From Alentia gelatinosa (taxonomy: Eukaryota; Annelida; Polychaeta; Phyllodocida; Polynoidae): DNA of 64,000 nucleotides. The stretch covers positions 15,909,088 to 15,973,087 of the forward strand of contig OX465579.1 in assembly GCA_950022655.1 (NCBI GenBank), in the 5' to 3' direction. Below are positions 32,690 to 44,667 of the stretch, piece by piece. The notes below the pieces were generated by a model that was not told the DNA's origin, did no database searches, and saw only the letters and a list, made by a program, of their open reading frames with translations. Positions within the stretch are counted from its first letter, which is position 1. The number at the start of each line of letters is the position of its first letter. A program made the position numbers and the translations under genes.

Positions 32690-33310
32690 CGGTATCATCT
32701 ATACAATGTACATTTGCATTGATTTTGCTGCTGACAACAGGCATCTTGGACTCTCCCGCCCTGCGGAGTCACAGATCCAGCGCGGTCTGCCTGCCAAAGC
32801 GTGGCGGGCACTCCTCCACCAACACACTACATTTAACCCCGACTGTACAACGGGCGGACGAGTGTTGGCCGGGTGACAACCTGCAGTGCCCATCTCAATG
32901 TGACCCCCGTCAGGATTAAATCCCGATCAGTCGACCGTGTCCGTGGATTCCTTCACTGCGGCCCCCTCCCGGCCGATCGTAGCGCTCCAGTGATTACGCT
33001 GGTCCCACGCCGCGCCGGTCAGTTGGAGATGTATTCATTGCATTTGCTTGCCGGAACCAGCCGTGTTTTTTTTGTTTTTCAAAGGTCATGTATTGCGGTC
33101 CGGGTCAGGGAGGTCAGAGTGAGGTCACAGCTGGGTGACCTCTCACTCAGGGAGGGGTGGGTCGGGTGTGGGGGTGGACACAGGTGTGGCCAGGTAACAC
33201 ATCTCTCCCCCGACATGAAGGCGCCCTGCCCCCCGCGCCCCGCCCCGCCCCGCGCCCGTCACGCGACCCCGGCCGCCGGCCCCGCCCCCGCCCGCCAACA
33301 CTCATCGGGC
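32690..33310. promoter_or_regulatory. CpG island with POU octamer and paired-type site
   Basis: A perfect octamer ATTTGCAT is at 32712-32719. An exact palindrome GGATTAAATCC (two Otx/Bicoid-type sites) is at 32913-32923. Strong CpG content rises to 33300. It resembles a developmental enhancer or promoter; the assignment rests on motifs only. Confidence 0.3.
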
Positions 33311-33349
33311 TAAATCTACCCCTTGGTACCACTGCCAACACCAAGTCTG

Positions 33350-33895
33350 TGCGATATCGTTATTATCCATATATCACCATACCCAGAGCATACGGATGTA
33401 TCCACCTAATACAAGGTGTCCATAGAAAACACACAGGGAGTGTGTATCACCATAACCGGAATATACTGATATATCCACCTAATACAAGGTATCCATAGAA
33501 AACACATAGGGAGTGTGTATTACCATACCCGGAGTATACTGATATATCCACCTAATACAAGGTGTCCATAGAAAACACACAGGGAGTGTGTATCACCATA
33601 ACCGGAGTATACTGATATATCCACCTAATACAAGGTATCCATAGAAAACACATAGGGAGTGTGTATCACCGTACCTGGAGCATACAGATATGTCCACCTA
33701 ATACAAATTATCCATAGAAAACACACAGGGAGTGTGTATTACCATACCCAGAGTGTACTGATATATCCACCTAATACAAGGTATCCAAAGAAAACACACA
33801 GGGAGTGTGTATCACCATAACCGGAGTATACAGATAGATCCACCTAATACAAGGTGTACATAGAAAACACACAGGGAGTGTGTATCACCATACCA
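33350..33895. repeat. 73-bp minisatellite, ~7.5 units
   Basis: The unit contains GGAGTATACTGATATATCCA, CCTAATACAAGGT, CCATAGAAAACACACAGGGA and GTGTGTATCACCAT. GGAGTGTGTAT recurs every 73 bp. The unit equals part of the GCATAC mobile element at 45055-45200, which carries only about two units. Confidence 0.9.
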
Positions 33896-34611
33896 TTCAT
33901 AAATAATACTCATGTTACGAGATATACATTGATGTATGATTATAATGCTCATTGGAAGAACTCAACACTCTACAGAAACGAATAAAGATGTTAACCCCAA
34001 AGAAGAAATAACGAGTAAAGATCCTTTATAGGTCTTCACCTGGCATCTCTAACAAGCTTTTCATTTTGATAGATTTCATATTCGCCAATGACCTCGAAAC
34101 TAGACATCATTAAAGATTTTGTAAATTACTGCGATGAGTTACGAAAGCTTCGTTGTTCACTATAAGAAGTTCAATGCCCCTTCCGAATATCCGAGACGAA
34201 TTAGAGGTACATATACGGGACGCAGTCGCCAGGGCAAAATTCCCTTCTTATGATGTTAAGTTACTATTTAGTCATGTCATATTTCTATTCTGCCATAATG
34301 AATCACTAGTAAAATATCACCAGGATGAGGCATCATTAAACCATTTCCACTGGGGGAAGTGGGGCTTCTATTTCACCAGGGGAGGTGTTTGGCTGTCGTG
34401 GAATCAAGACCGTATCGTGGTGGATTATTGCGTCTTGGTGGCTATTCATCCAGGACAGATAACTTATCAACTTTCGCAGAGTACTATTGTGATGCGTTAA
34501 ATCGGTTGATTTTTTCGAAGATATGAAATAACAACCCGGGCTATCTGTTAGGCGGTGTTCTACTGTGATCTGCAGTTATAGAGGAGATTGTACACGACTA
34601 ACTCTGGTTTC

Positions 34612-34842
34612 AGGGGATATTTTTATAAAACAAAATGTGTGGTTAATCATAACTGGTTTATCATCACAGTGGCGTTGATTCTATTTGGTGTGTCATCTTT
34701 ATTGTTGACGTTATTCAGCATGAGTTGTGCCCACTGCAGTCCTCGACGCCGCCGTCAACTGCATCGCTCCACCTCACCCACCACCGACACTTTGGTACAC
34801 TTGCAGGCTTTCGACCCTAAAGCCAGAGACACACCAAGCTAG
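34612..34842 (+). CDS. Possible 3' exon with a transmembrane segment
   Basis: After TCTGGTTTCAG (a good splice acceptor, about 34602-34612) the frame reads through VVNHNW, a hydrophobic stretch of about 24 residues (FIITVALILFGVSSLLLTLF then SMSC), then the basic run PRRRRQLHR and SPTTDTL, stopping at TAG 34840-34842. A membrane helix followed by Arg-rich cytoplasmic sequence is what a single-pass protein end looks like. The stop lies inside the start of an ACACACC MITE (GAGACACACCAAGC), so the end of the frame is transposon-derived. Hydrophobic frames arise easily in T-rich DNA. I do not recognise the protein. Confidence 0.2.
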   Translation, partial: RGYFYKTKCVVNHNWFIITVALILFGVSSLLLTLFSMSCAHCSPRRRRQLHRSTSPTTDTLVHLQAFDPKARDTPS

Positions 34843-35118
34843 AAACGATTTAAAAAAGAAATGTTTATTTCTCCATTCTGTTTAGGGTACAAATAGTTCT
34901 TCCATGGGAAGCATAATTGACATTTATCAAGTACATACGTCAGTGAAGCTTTTTTGGTTTTTTTTAAAGGTTTTTATTTATCCTGGAAACTGAGTTAGGG
35001 CGGACTAGCCGTCCTATCTTCCACTCATTCCAGCCAGTTATTAGGTGATAAATGATGATGGTTGGTTGAGGCAACTATCTGATCAACACTTGAAACTGAC
35101 ATTAACCAGGTAGTTATC

Positions 35119-35405
35119 TAAGGCTCGGCGTCCACCCACTACGATTTGGCACCGATATGGTCTACGATGCACCTCCCAATAAAAAATCAAAATCGCGTCG
35201 GAAGGTTACCTGATATCGGGGCAGTTGACCACGTTTCTGCGATTAGACACCGATAAAAACCCCATACAACGCATGGTGGATTGGCTTGTCTAGACATATG
35301 TCTACGATTTTGCACCTTCTCGATATGTCTCCGATTTTGACATTTTGTATCGGTGCCATATCGGGAGGTCTACGATTCTATCTAGAAGGTGGACGCCGGG
35401 CCTTA
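35119..35405 (-). mobile_element. GGCCCGG MITE, full length, reverse
   Basis: TAA-GGCTCGGCGTCCACCCAC to GGTGGACGCCGGGCC-TTA. Interior in reverse order, as at 30153-30431. Confidence 0.9.
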
Positions 35406-35449
35406 CGGTTTTAAGTTTGCCTAAAATGCCTTTATGGTACCAGCCTTTT

Positions 35450-36155
35450 TGGCTGCCTCACCTAGCTTTGTCCAGAGGGCTATGACATGAAACATCGGTG
35501 ATTTTTTTATTTCAAAAATCGCCAGCACAAAATGGCGTGTATGTGGGCTATTATTTCATATTTCACATGATTATTACTTCTTAGATGCTAAATTATTGGT
35601 AGGAGATATTCCTGTGAAATAGTATCTCACATACATGGCATTTTGGGTTGCTGATTCCGGTAATCACTGCCTGGACTCTCTTGGTGTATCCCTGGTTTCA
35701 AGTCAAGGCAGCGATCTCCGGAATGGCCAAAACAATTACTATGGAATGATAGCTCACATACACGCCATTTTGTGTGTGCCAGAGACACTCCAGGCGAGAA
35801 ATTGCAGAATCACCAACACAAAATGGTATGTATTTTGGTGATCACTACCTTTACTTTTTTGGTGTGTCCCTGGCTTAGAGACAAGGCAGCGATCCCTGGA
35901 AGCGCCAACACAATTACTAGGAAATACTCCATTTTGTGTTGGTGATTCTGGAATTTCTCGCATGGTTTGCCGGAGTCGCCAACACAAAATGGCTTGTATG
36001 TGAGCAATTACTTCCTATTTCACCTTATCATTGCTTCCGAGACGCTGAACTATCGGTGGGAGATATTATTATGAAATAATATATCACATACACGCCAATT
36101 TATGTTGGCGATTCCAGAAATCGCTGCCGTTCCTCGCTTGGTGTGTCCCCGCATT
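35450..36155. mobile_element. Cluster of ACACACC MITE copies
   Basis: At least three overlapping or truncated copies. Recognisable pieces are AAATCGCCAGCACAAAATGG (35518), GGTGTATCCCTGG (35683), GAGACACTCCAGGCGAGAAA (about 35781), CTTTTTTGGTGTGTCCCTGG (about 35855), and a good right end, GGCGATTCCAGAAATCGCTG to CTTGGTGTGTCCCCGCATTA (36107-36156). Insertion into pre-existing copies best explains the mosaic. Confidence 0.65.
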
Positions 36156-36279
36156 AGGCCCTATACGCCCTGTTCATGACATCGAAAGCAATTCACTCAC
36201 CATTCCCTTCCCATTGACCCATAATCGCCATGCTTTTCCCTCCTCCTCCTCCTTCCTCTTCTCCTTCTCTCCTCTCTGG

Positions 36280-37085
36280 TCCAGTGCGTGCGGCCCTTCA
36301 CCGCGACTTACCGCCCTCTACTCACAGTCCCCCATCGTCCTTGTTTCCCGGCCGCACTCCGCCCGACCGCCCGCCGCCGCCCTCCGCCGGGCGGGGACCC
36401 TTCCGCCCGAGCGCCCCTTGTTTGGCACAAGGCTCAGCCGAGCGAGAGGCACCACAGAAAGAGGAAAGGGAAAGGGGTTGGCTGTAGAGCCATGTCGCGA
36501 CGACTGGGGTCGGTGCGCACGGAGGGGGGCATGCTTTGTGGTCTAATTAATTGTCCTGAATCGGTCGGGGGCAGGATAAACATGGCGCGGGTAGGGTGTG
36601 GGGCTTGGGGGTGGGGGTTATAGGCGGAAGGCGAAGAGGCCGGACAAGCAGGCGGCACGACCGGGTCCGGTCCCCGGGGAGCGGCGGCCGGCACTGCGGT
36701 GGACGCGGCCACCTTCTCCGCAGGCTGCGCCGTCTCCGGCACGGAAGCCAGAGACCGGAGGCAATTGCCTTTGGTGCGGTCGCCGCCAATGAAGGTCATC
36801 GGCAAACGGCGGGGTCAAGGGCCTGGGCGGGCGGCGGGCGTGCCGGGGCCGGGGCGCCGACAGCGGGAGGGGGGAGGAGGGGGACACGGGCACCGCCATA
36901 CCACAGGGGTGAGGTGTCAGTGGAGATGACACAGAGACAAACGCGAATCAAAGCCTGGCTTCCTGGTGCGTCCATGATTCAATTAGCCATAATGAAGCCG
37001 GTGAGCCGCGACCGCACGACGCAGTGTTATTGTAACCGTTCTCCCCAGTTTCCAGTGTACTCACTCATGATAAACGTTTGCTTTG
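36280..37085. promoter_or_regulatory. CpG island with homeodomain-type sites
   Basis: A long CpG-rich stretch. TCTAATTAATTGTCC (about 36541) and ATTCAATTAGCCATAATGAA (about 36977-36996) are clusters of TAAT sites within or beside it. Overlapping frames on both strands reach 164 codons but have no domain. A promoter or conserved enhancer is more likely than an exon. Confidence 0.3.
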
Positions 37086-37236
37086 TGTGATTGACATTCG
37101 CATCCCTCGCAGTTCCCACACAGTATTTTTTTTCAGGATATCAAACAACAATTTCTGTATTCGTAAAATAAAATATGAGATTTTTTTTCTTTTAACCCTG
37201 AAGTGATCAGAGTAATGTTGACTCCAAGAAAGAATC

Positions 37237-37260
37237 TTTTTTTTTTTTTTTTTTTTTTTT
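37237..37260 (+). repeat. Poly-T run
   Basis: Twenty-four consecutive T residues. It could be a retroposon tail in reverse, but no body is recognised upstream or downstream. Confidence 0.9.
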
Positions 37261-38199
37261 GTGGAGAATATTTTATTTTCAACTAGTCATGAAAATCATG
37301 TTTCAATGTGACTTGTAACTTCAGAATGAGATACAAATTGTACAGGATATATACACACAACTATTCTAGCAGCCATAAAGAAACAGATACATTTCTAAAT
37401 AATATAGGGTTGTCATGCACTGGTAAATTAATCTACCCTGTTTCTACAGATTTTCGAAATACATGTGTCACATCTCACCCATGGAATTTTGGAAATCCGG
37501 TAGAAGAAAAAATATCTATTTAATAAGAAAACCAAGAATAATTATCGCCATATACTTTGTTAGTGAATGAGAGATATTCCGAATAGTAAAACAGTTAATC
37601 AGTGGAATATCTACTACAGCAGTTGTCGTTAAATCTCAACAGTCCGATGGCGTGCGGCAAAATTAATGAAAAATCAGTTGGTTTTGCAGCAAAGTCCTTC
37701 ATTTGAAAAGAAACAAAAACTGCTGTAGCTGTAGATCTTTTGTGTGGGCGTCAATCAAACCCCGACTTATCATGCGTGGTGATTCTATGAACATTGAAAA
37801 TCAAAGTCCATACCTGGTGATTATATCATCAGAAGGTTAACGTTTAAAACTGATATCTGACCCCGGACCGATAGAAGTTTTATGAAGAGTCCCTCCCTTA
37901 CATTACACATTAACGCACGGAGTCAGTGACTATTCACAGCCGGGTGGAATCAAACAAAGAATTGAAAAAAATACACCACCACAGCTACACATGCGAGAGG
38001 TGAGAACACGTTAACATGCTAATAGGAAGGGTCGTGGTGCGACCGAACAATGAATTTAGTTTTGTTTAGGCATTAGGCTCTCAAAGTAGCACCAGAAGTC
38101 AAATATTGATTATAGGGTGGAGATAAGTCCCTGGGCTTTGAGAGAAGTGTGATGTCGTGTTATCCCTGCAGGGTGTTCCGGGGACGCATGCAAGGTAGG
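37261..38199. other. Unannotated stretch
   Basis: I see no gene or repeat. Confidence 0.35.
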
Positions 38200-38655
38200 C
38201 GCTCATACATACCTGGAGCTAGACTGGCTCCAGTCCCTGCATCCTATGTCTACTCTCCTCGCTTGGATACAGGGACTGGTACATTCGGTAATGGTGTTAG
38301 TATTTCCAAGACTCCCCATACAGATATATAATGGCTACTGGTCAGATATCTGATGGGAGATTGATACCCTCTCGCTTTGATCTTAATCGGGTCATAGTCA
38401 GGAGTAGGCGAAATTTATTGCTTTGACAACAGAGGCGGCAGGGAACTGGAGGAGGGGAGGGGTAGGGGTAGGAGGAAGTATTGGGTTACGAGGAGTGGAT
38501 TGGGGCCATAAACAGGAGATTCTGTTCATAGTGGACAAGTCTTTGATTCATGGGCCAGTCAGAGAGGGATACATACTTTAATGAACTTTATTCTGATTGT
38601 GATTAATCATTTAATGAATGTTTATAATCAAAGACTTGAGCAAGTCTAACCTGGA
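38200..38655 (+). mobile_element. Dispersed element ending in AATGAACTTTATTCTG
   Basis: The order is CTAGACTGGCTCCAGTCCCT, GGATACAGGGACTG, ATTCATGGGCCAGTCAGAGA, ATGAACTTTATTCTGATTGT and AATCAAAGACTTGAGCAAGT. The same order appears in reverse at 56905-57490, and the last 80 bp alone at 55640-55725. This copy has about 200 extra bases in the middle. Class unknown. Confidence 0.7.
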
Positions 38656-39774
38656 GCAGGAGGTAATTAGGTAATGCAGCGCAGGGTGAGTGACAGGAGA
38701 GGGCGATAATAGGGGGTTGGTGAACACGCGCGCTGGCTTAATGTGCAACCACAAACAGGGTAAGTAATAATTATCAGACTCTGTAATGAGTGGGTAACTC
38801 TCTCCTGTTATGTGAAACCCCAAACACCTGTACTTTTATAGTGTCACTTTAATATGGCCACCAGCCCTGTCACCATCCTCACAGTGAAATTACACCGTGG
38901 GCTCGTTTAGGAGATGAGTCTAGGGGGGATTATTTCATCGAAAAGCAATATAGTCAGGCAGAAAATGTCTCATTATGTTGCTAATCCATAGAGTGGGAAA
39001 AATTGATCTGGCATTTGATCTGTGAATGAATACGAACTAAAAAACTCGGCAAATACTTAACCATCAGGCAGGAGGAGCGTATTTTCGAGTCTGTGACTGA
39101 GTATCATTCACATATTAAATGCTTGGTCTAGTATTTCCTTTGTTATTCACCTTTAAATATTCATAATTCATAATAGTTTACCTTGTATCGTCACATCTGG
39201 GCATACAGAACTAGTCCATTCATGTGGGTACGGCCCTGCCATGCCTATGCAGACGTTTTTGTTTTTCCCATTTAAATCAAATTTGATACTGTAAATATAA
39301 TTACAGAAATATTGTGTCAATACCTGCATTTCTTTTCTGGTATATTCATTCAAATTCTATGTTCTTTTGCTCCATATATGCATTCTCAGCTTCATACCTG
39401 CAGTGACAAAGCGGGTCCTAGACCTACATGTCGTACTGGGCCATACATATTTTTCTACCACTGTATCATATGCTTTACGCACTATACACTGCGCCTAGGT
39501 TAGTAACTATATGACTGGCGGGCACAGACGTATAGTGGATGTAAGTATGAATTTTGCATCGAATGATTATTCCATTACATAAGGTTAAATACATCGTTTC
39601 TCTTTTCAATGTATTCTGTGAAATTACCACAATTCAAAATATCGAAGACATTTTCTGAAATAGCGTCTTAGTATGGAGTGTTTGGAATTATTGTTACCAA
39701 AGACTCATAGAAAAGCAATTATCTTACGTTAAACTCTTACTTAATGATGTGTCTTAATGTTATTTACAGGTATA
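38656..39774. other. Unannotated stretch
   Basis: I see no gene or clear repeat. Confidence 0.35.
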
Positions 39775-40150
39775 CATGGACAATAATCGATGGTTTTGTG
39801 AACAGGCGGCTGTAAACCACAAGAGTTGGTAAAACACGAGCGTTAGCGAGTGTATTACGAGGTCACTCTGGAGTGGTTTACAGAGCCGCCTGTCTACAGA
39901 ACTAGCATTTGTTGTATTCATCATCAATCTTCTCCAATAAATAAAACCCAGGAATTCCCATAGCAAAGCTTGTATCAAGAGGCTATTTATGGCTCTATAG
40001 CACAAGGGAACTATTTTCCCGTATACAATAGCTCGTATATCACGGACTTGAATCCGCATACCATGGTTATGGTATCTTACTTTTCAAACAATGGGTAATA
40101 GTTAACTGAGTTCCCATAGATTCTCAAAGAGTACTTCTTATACCTTGAGT
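39775..40150 (+). repeat. ATACCATGG dispersed repeat with core-capped hairpin
   Basis: The hairpin (39790-39904) has arms AACAGGCGGCTGTAAACCAC and GTGGTTTACAGAGCCGCCTG. Its tip, CACGAGCGTTAGCGAGTG (39835-39852), is the reverse complement of the common core type. It continues with GCTCTATAGCACAAGGGAAC and GCATACCATGGTTATGGTAT. Confidence 0.8.
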
Positions 40151-40601
40151 GATAAATATTCTGATGGATATCTAGATTATAGAAAGTAATTGCCTTATTT
40201 CATCTTAATTTGGTGTTGTCTTCCAGGGAAGGCACCCAGCTTGCTGATGTATTTATGGGAATAAGAAAGAATGGTATTGGCTTCTGATTGAAACAATATT
40301 TATTGAGCTTCAAAGAAATAATACATCCCAATTCACAGACGACCCCTTCAGGCGACCACTGTTAACCTGTCACCAGAGCTGCCCGTAATAACGGGTTACA
40401 TCACCAACATTATCCAAATTTAACAGATAAGCATTGCTATAACTGTGATAGATGTGCATCTAGCACTCTCCTGTATGATAAACCGTATTTTTGCTTGTAG
40501 CGTGACACAAACCATAATGCTTCATTTTATACAAAAGTAATCACAGGTGAATCTATACAATAGAATTTCATAATCCTGGTATAAAGGAAAATCTCTAAAT
40601 T

Positions 40602-41139
40602 CAGGGTTCGTACAGAGACAGCCCAATAAAGTTCCAGGCTGTATTATTTTTATCCCAGGCACATCTGGTGACTGTTTTTAAAACCATAACTGATTCATAA
40701 CCAAATTTAGAAAGTTTTTTCATATTCCTTACCACCTGTGGAATTTCAGTAGTTTGGTATAGATATCTTCGAAAAAATTGTCTTTTTTTTCACTTTTAAA
40801 TATGAAGACAAATAATCAAATCCATGCTATATTATTAGCAATTTGCTATACAGGGTAAAATAAAGGATTTTTGGAACTATTTAATCCAAGTCACTGAAAT
40901 TTCATAAGCAGTCAGGTACCGCAGTTAAGGAAAGCCAATAATGACCAGAATTTCATAGACTAAATCGAATTTTATGCAATACTAAATCTTCCAGACTCTT
41001 CCTGGTTTTTCCAGGCTCTCTGTGAGAATTCCAGGCTTTTCCAGGTCTGGAAAACCCCAAAGCATAATTCCAGGCTTTTCCAGGCCTGGAAAACCCCAAA
41101 GCATAATTCCAGGCTTTTCCAGGCTCTGTACGAACCCTG
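40602..41139. mobile_element. hAT-like MITE, CAGGGTTCGTACAGAG ends
   Basis: The inverted termini CAGGGTTCGTACAGAG and CTCTGTACGAACCCTG fit a non-autonomous hAT family found in many animals. The 8 bases outside (TCTAAATT and TCTCATAT) match at only five positions, so the duplication is decayed. Near the right end a ~39-bp unit (TTCCAGGCTTTTCCAGG...CCCCAAAGCATAA) is tandemly repeated. Confidence 0.75.
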
Positions 41140-41220
41140 TCTCATATAAGGTGGCGAGTGGGTGGCATCACGAATAGGCTGAATGGCAATATGTTACCTG
41201 CATGATGTGGAATGATGGAC

Positions 41221-41525
41221 TATCTCACCCCGGTATTTCCCCCATAATCTTAACGTTAGGAACTCATACTCCACGTCCGTAAAGTACTGTACCCAATATT
41301 AAATGGCTCATTGGATAGGTTATCTTTATTGATTAATAATGCTCCTGATCCTGTACACAAGACGAGATAAAATCAGAAACCCACTCGATGAAAATAACTT
41401 GGTCCGTACTCCACCTTCTTTGATCGCTATGTAATTCACTCAGCTTCACTTCATGAATTACTCTGTGGTCAAACTCAGTGGAGTATGGACCAAGTTATTT
41501 TCATCTCATGAATTTCCTACTGTCG
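41221..41525 (+). mobile_element. TATCTCACCCC foldback, AACTTGGTCC subfamily
   Basis: Head TATCTCACCCCGGTATTTCC. The hairpin (41388-41504) has arms GATGAAAATAACTTGGTCC and GGACCAAGTTATTTTCATC, nearly perfect. Tip TCACTCAGCTTCACTTCATG (41437-41456). These arms are unlike the other subfamilies. Confidence 0.85.
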
Positions 41526-41529
41526 CAAT

Positions 41530-43065
41530 GATTACTCTAATAAGTAGCACGTTTGCGTAGCGGTGACAACCAAATCTCATCAAGTCAAAGTATATATAAC
41601 TAGGATGAAATAATCTACTTAATTACATTACACTACATAGACAGATGCATCACTAACCCTCATCGTAAAAGAAATATGATTGGTCGACATGAATTACAAA
41701 CAGAAGTAATCTCTGAGGAGTGCAGTAGTGCATAAATCAAAACACGATTTATTTTTCTGAGAAAGAAATCGATACACGTTTATTGGTATAAAGATATATT
41801 GAGTTGTTGTAAATATAATTCATCTATTCAGTGTTATTTGTTTCATTTAGGTGATCTATATCAGCGTAAAACGCAGTATGTTTATACATAGGTGTATAAA
41901 TATAACGTTCTTATATGTCTCAGGTTACATCCCACATTCTAATATTACCTTTAAATCTTATGATTCTTACCTTTCAAGTGATGTTATTATCGGGGACATA
42001 AAAAGACCTGTGTTTAGCCCCAGAATAGTAGCCTGAACAGTACTGAGCAAAAAATTGATCAGAGTTTGAAAATATTACCACAATCTGATATAACAACCAC
42101 TTGTAAAATGTCAAGTGCATGATACACAACGGCTAAAATAAAATTGTACAAATATTTCAACAGAAACATCCCATGAAGCTATAATCTATATGCGTTGGTC
42201 CGAAAAGACATTTTCTACGAATAAACATTACTTTTATATCATTTAATATTAGATACTTGTATAATATGTAAGATATTGGACAAAAATAGTGACAATATAA
42301 ATGTATGATCATATAAATTTTACATTATATTTTCATGGAAAAACACCTTATGTTGTGCCCAAAGGCATATGTTAAGAACTGATGTGGTGTCAGGTTTTTG
42401 AAACGTCTGACTGCAAATTTCTGCATGATCTTTTTAGAGATTACATACCGAATAACTTGTCATCTTGGTTTATTAAAATCAAGTTCAGTGACGACAACTG
42501 CAGTATAAACATCTCAATATTATGGTTCAAATGGTCCTCAGTATACATGTGTAATTAGTAAATTCAGCAAATTAAAAAAAAACAACACAAGTATCACGGC
42601 GTACAAAAGCACCGAGATGCACAGTGATGAATGCAGTGTTGGTATGAAATATGATACAAGCATCTCCACAGAATAACTGTGTCGATACTAAAAACGAACC
42701 GTCTGAAGTAATTACACTACATCCAGATGCTCTTTTCTTTAGATAGTCTTTCTTCTTATCACTTCTAAGAGAAGCTCTGGTTATTTCCAAGGCCGTCGCC
42801 AGCCCTGCGCTTGCCTGATTGCCGACCGCTTTATTAAATCTTCATCCCTAGTCCAAGTGAAGTGGTGGGCGGCAGGTGGGCGCAAAACCGAGCAAGCATC
42901 AAGCATGCATCAAACAAAATCAGTTGGCACCAATGGAGCAGACAGGGAGGTAATAGAAAGGGCGGAGAGGGAAAAAAACCGTGGTAGGAATTCGGTGATG
43001 CGAGGGTGGCTATGTGAAGAGGGAGGGAGGGAAACAGGGGCAGAGCTATGGCGACCACAGGGGGC
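41530..43065. other. Unannotated AT-rich stretch
   Basis: I see no gene. The small frames at 42572-42790 and 42834-43097 have no recognisable features. Confidence 0.35.
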
Positions 43066-43069
43066 TTTA

Positions 43070-44120
43070 GCCCTTTCGCTCCGCTGTATAGTACCAAATA
43101 TATACATCGTAATACGCTGCTGTAGTATCATTCAACACACTGGAGTACGCTGGCGCTTTTCAAAATACCTGACGTAACATCCTTATTTTACACCTCCATG
43201 GTATTCTAAAATAATTAGGATTTTACATAATAGTAATTCTATTAACTATAACATAGTTTCATACAGGTTAGAAGAATATCAAGATATTTGCATTATTTCA
43301 TTGAAAAATGTCCATAACTAAAATATCGAAAATGATGCCTCAAGCCACTAAAGCATACTATGACAGGAATGCCTGCAGGCATCATGACGTAATATGCCCA
43401 GGTATACCTCCAGGCATCAAAGTGTACTATGCCTAGGTATACCTCCAGGCATCACAGCATACTATGCCCAGAAATGCCTCCAGGCATCACAGCATACTAT
43501 GCCCAGGTATACCGACAGGCATCATGGAGAAATATGCAAGGGTTTCCTCCAGGCATCATAGTGTTCTATGCCTGGATGCACCTTCAGGCATCACAGCATA
43601 CTATGCCCAGGAATAACTCCGGGCATCACATCGTACTATGCCCGAGAATACCTCCAGACATCACAGCATACTATGCCCTGAGAGACCTCCAGTCATCACA
43701 ACATACTATGTCCGGATGTATTTCCAGGCATCATGATGTAATATGCCCAGGCATCACAGCGTACTATGCCCGAGAATACCTCCAGGCATCACAGCGTGCT
43801 ATGCCAGAGAATACCTGCAAGCATCATAGTGTACTATGCCTGGGACTACCTCCAGGCATCATAGTGTACTATGCCTAGGTATACCTCCAGGCATCACACC
43901 GTACTATGCCCGAGAATACCTCCAGGCATCATAGTGTACTATGCCCAGGTATACCTCCAGGCATCACAACATACCATGCCCAGGTATACCTCCAGGCATC
44001 ACAGCGTACTATGCCCGAGAATACCTCCAGGCATCACAGCGTACTATGCCCGAGAATACCTCCATGCATCATAGTGTACTATACCTGGGTATACCTCCAT
44101 CATAGTCTAGGTAAAGGGTT
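43070..44120. mobile_element. TTAACCC-ended element carrying a 35-bp minisatellite
   Basis: It opens TTAGCCCTTTCGCTCCGCTG and closes GGTAAAGGGTTAA. From about 43335 to 44105 it holds about 21 copies of a 35-bp unit (ACCTCCAGGCATCACAGCGT, then ACTATGCCCGAGAAT). Unit phase is 35 bp, as seen in TCCAGGCATC at 43991 and 44026 and TCCATGCATC at 44061. Related unexpanded copies are at 20994-21340 and about 47561-48330. Confidence 0.75.
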
Positions 44121-44159
44121 AAGACGCGGGGTGGGTGTGGCGGGGGGGGGGGGGGCAGG

Positions 44160-44650
44160 CTGAGGTGTGTGGGAGGACATCAAGGCCGGCGGCGTGGCGC
44201 GGTCCGTCTGTCTCCGGCGGAATACCTAATGAGAGCATGGCAAGGAATCAAACAAACCTGGCCGCGCCTCACCTCGGGACAAAAGACGCATAATGAAGGT
44301 TAATTAAGGGCCAGCCCGCTCCACCACCTTCACAATACGCCGAGATTTCACGCCATGTAGCCACCATGTATTTTTAAAGCAAGCCCGGGCCGTGCCACGC
44401 GCCGTACACTGACCATTGACCGCCCTGGTCATCGCCGATGGACCGCCCACCTGCCAGCTTCGTCGACCGCTGGCTATTCTGGCAGCAGCAAGGCAAGGCT
44501 TTCCCTAAGCTGGCACACAGATCAGATGACCAACAATGCAACGGCTGGCAGTGATCCGTGGTGCTGTGGCCACAGGAAGGCTATCGTTTACAGCTACTGC
44601 TACATTTAATACGAGCTCCGGAATGCGCCCTCATGGTGGCGCTTCATACA
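44160..44650. promoter_or_regulatory. GC-rich patch with TAAT sites
   Basis: CpG-rich sequence with CCTAATGAGAGC, CATAATGAAGGTTAATTAAG and ACCATGTATTTTTAAAGC. The mix of CpG and homeodomain-type sites resembles the 36.3-37.1 kb island. No gene is supported. Confidence 0.25.
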
Positions 44651-44667
44651 CTTTATTACCCACCTAA

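Noticed and set aside
36434..37090. Overlapping plus- and minus-strand frames of 64-164 codons
   Set aside because: All fall in a CpG island. They overlap one another in different frames and carry no domain, so openness alone is not evidence.
38204..38225. ATACATACCTGGAGC, which looks like the 5' end of U1 snRNA
   Set aside because: The similarity stops after about a dozen bases, no Sm site or stem-loops follow, and the sequence belongs to the dispersed element shared with 56905-57490.
43429..44163. Plus-strand frames of 149, 67 and 85 codons with repeated YTSRHHS and PPGITAYYA motifs
   Set aside because: The 35-bp unit rotates through three frames that all happen to be open. The frames are products of the minisatellite.
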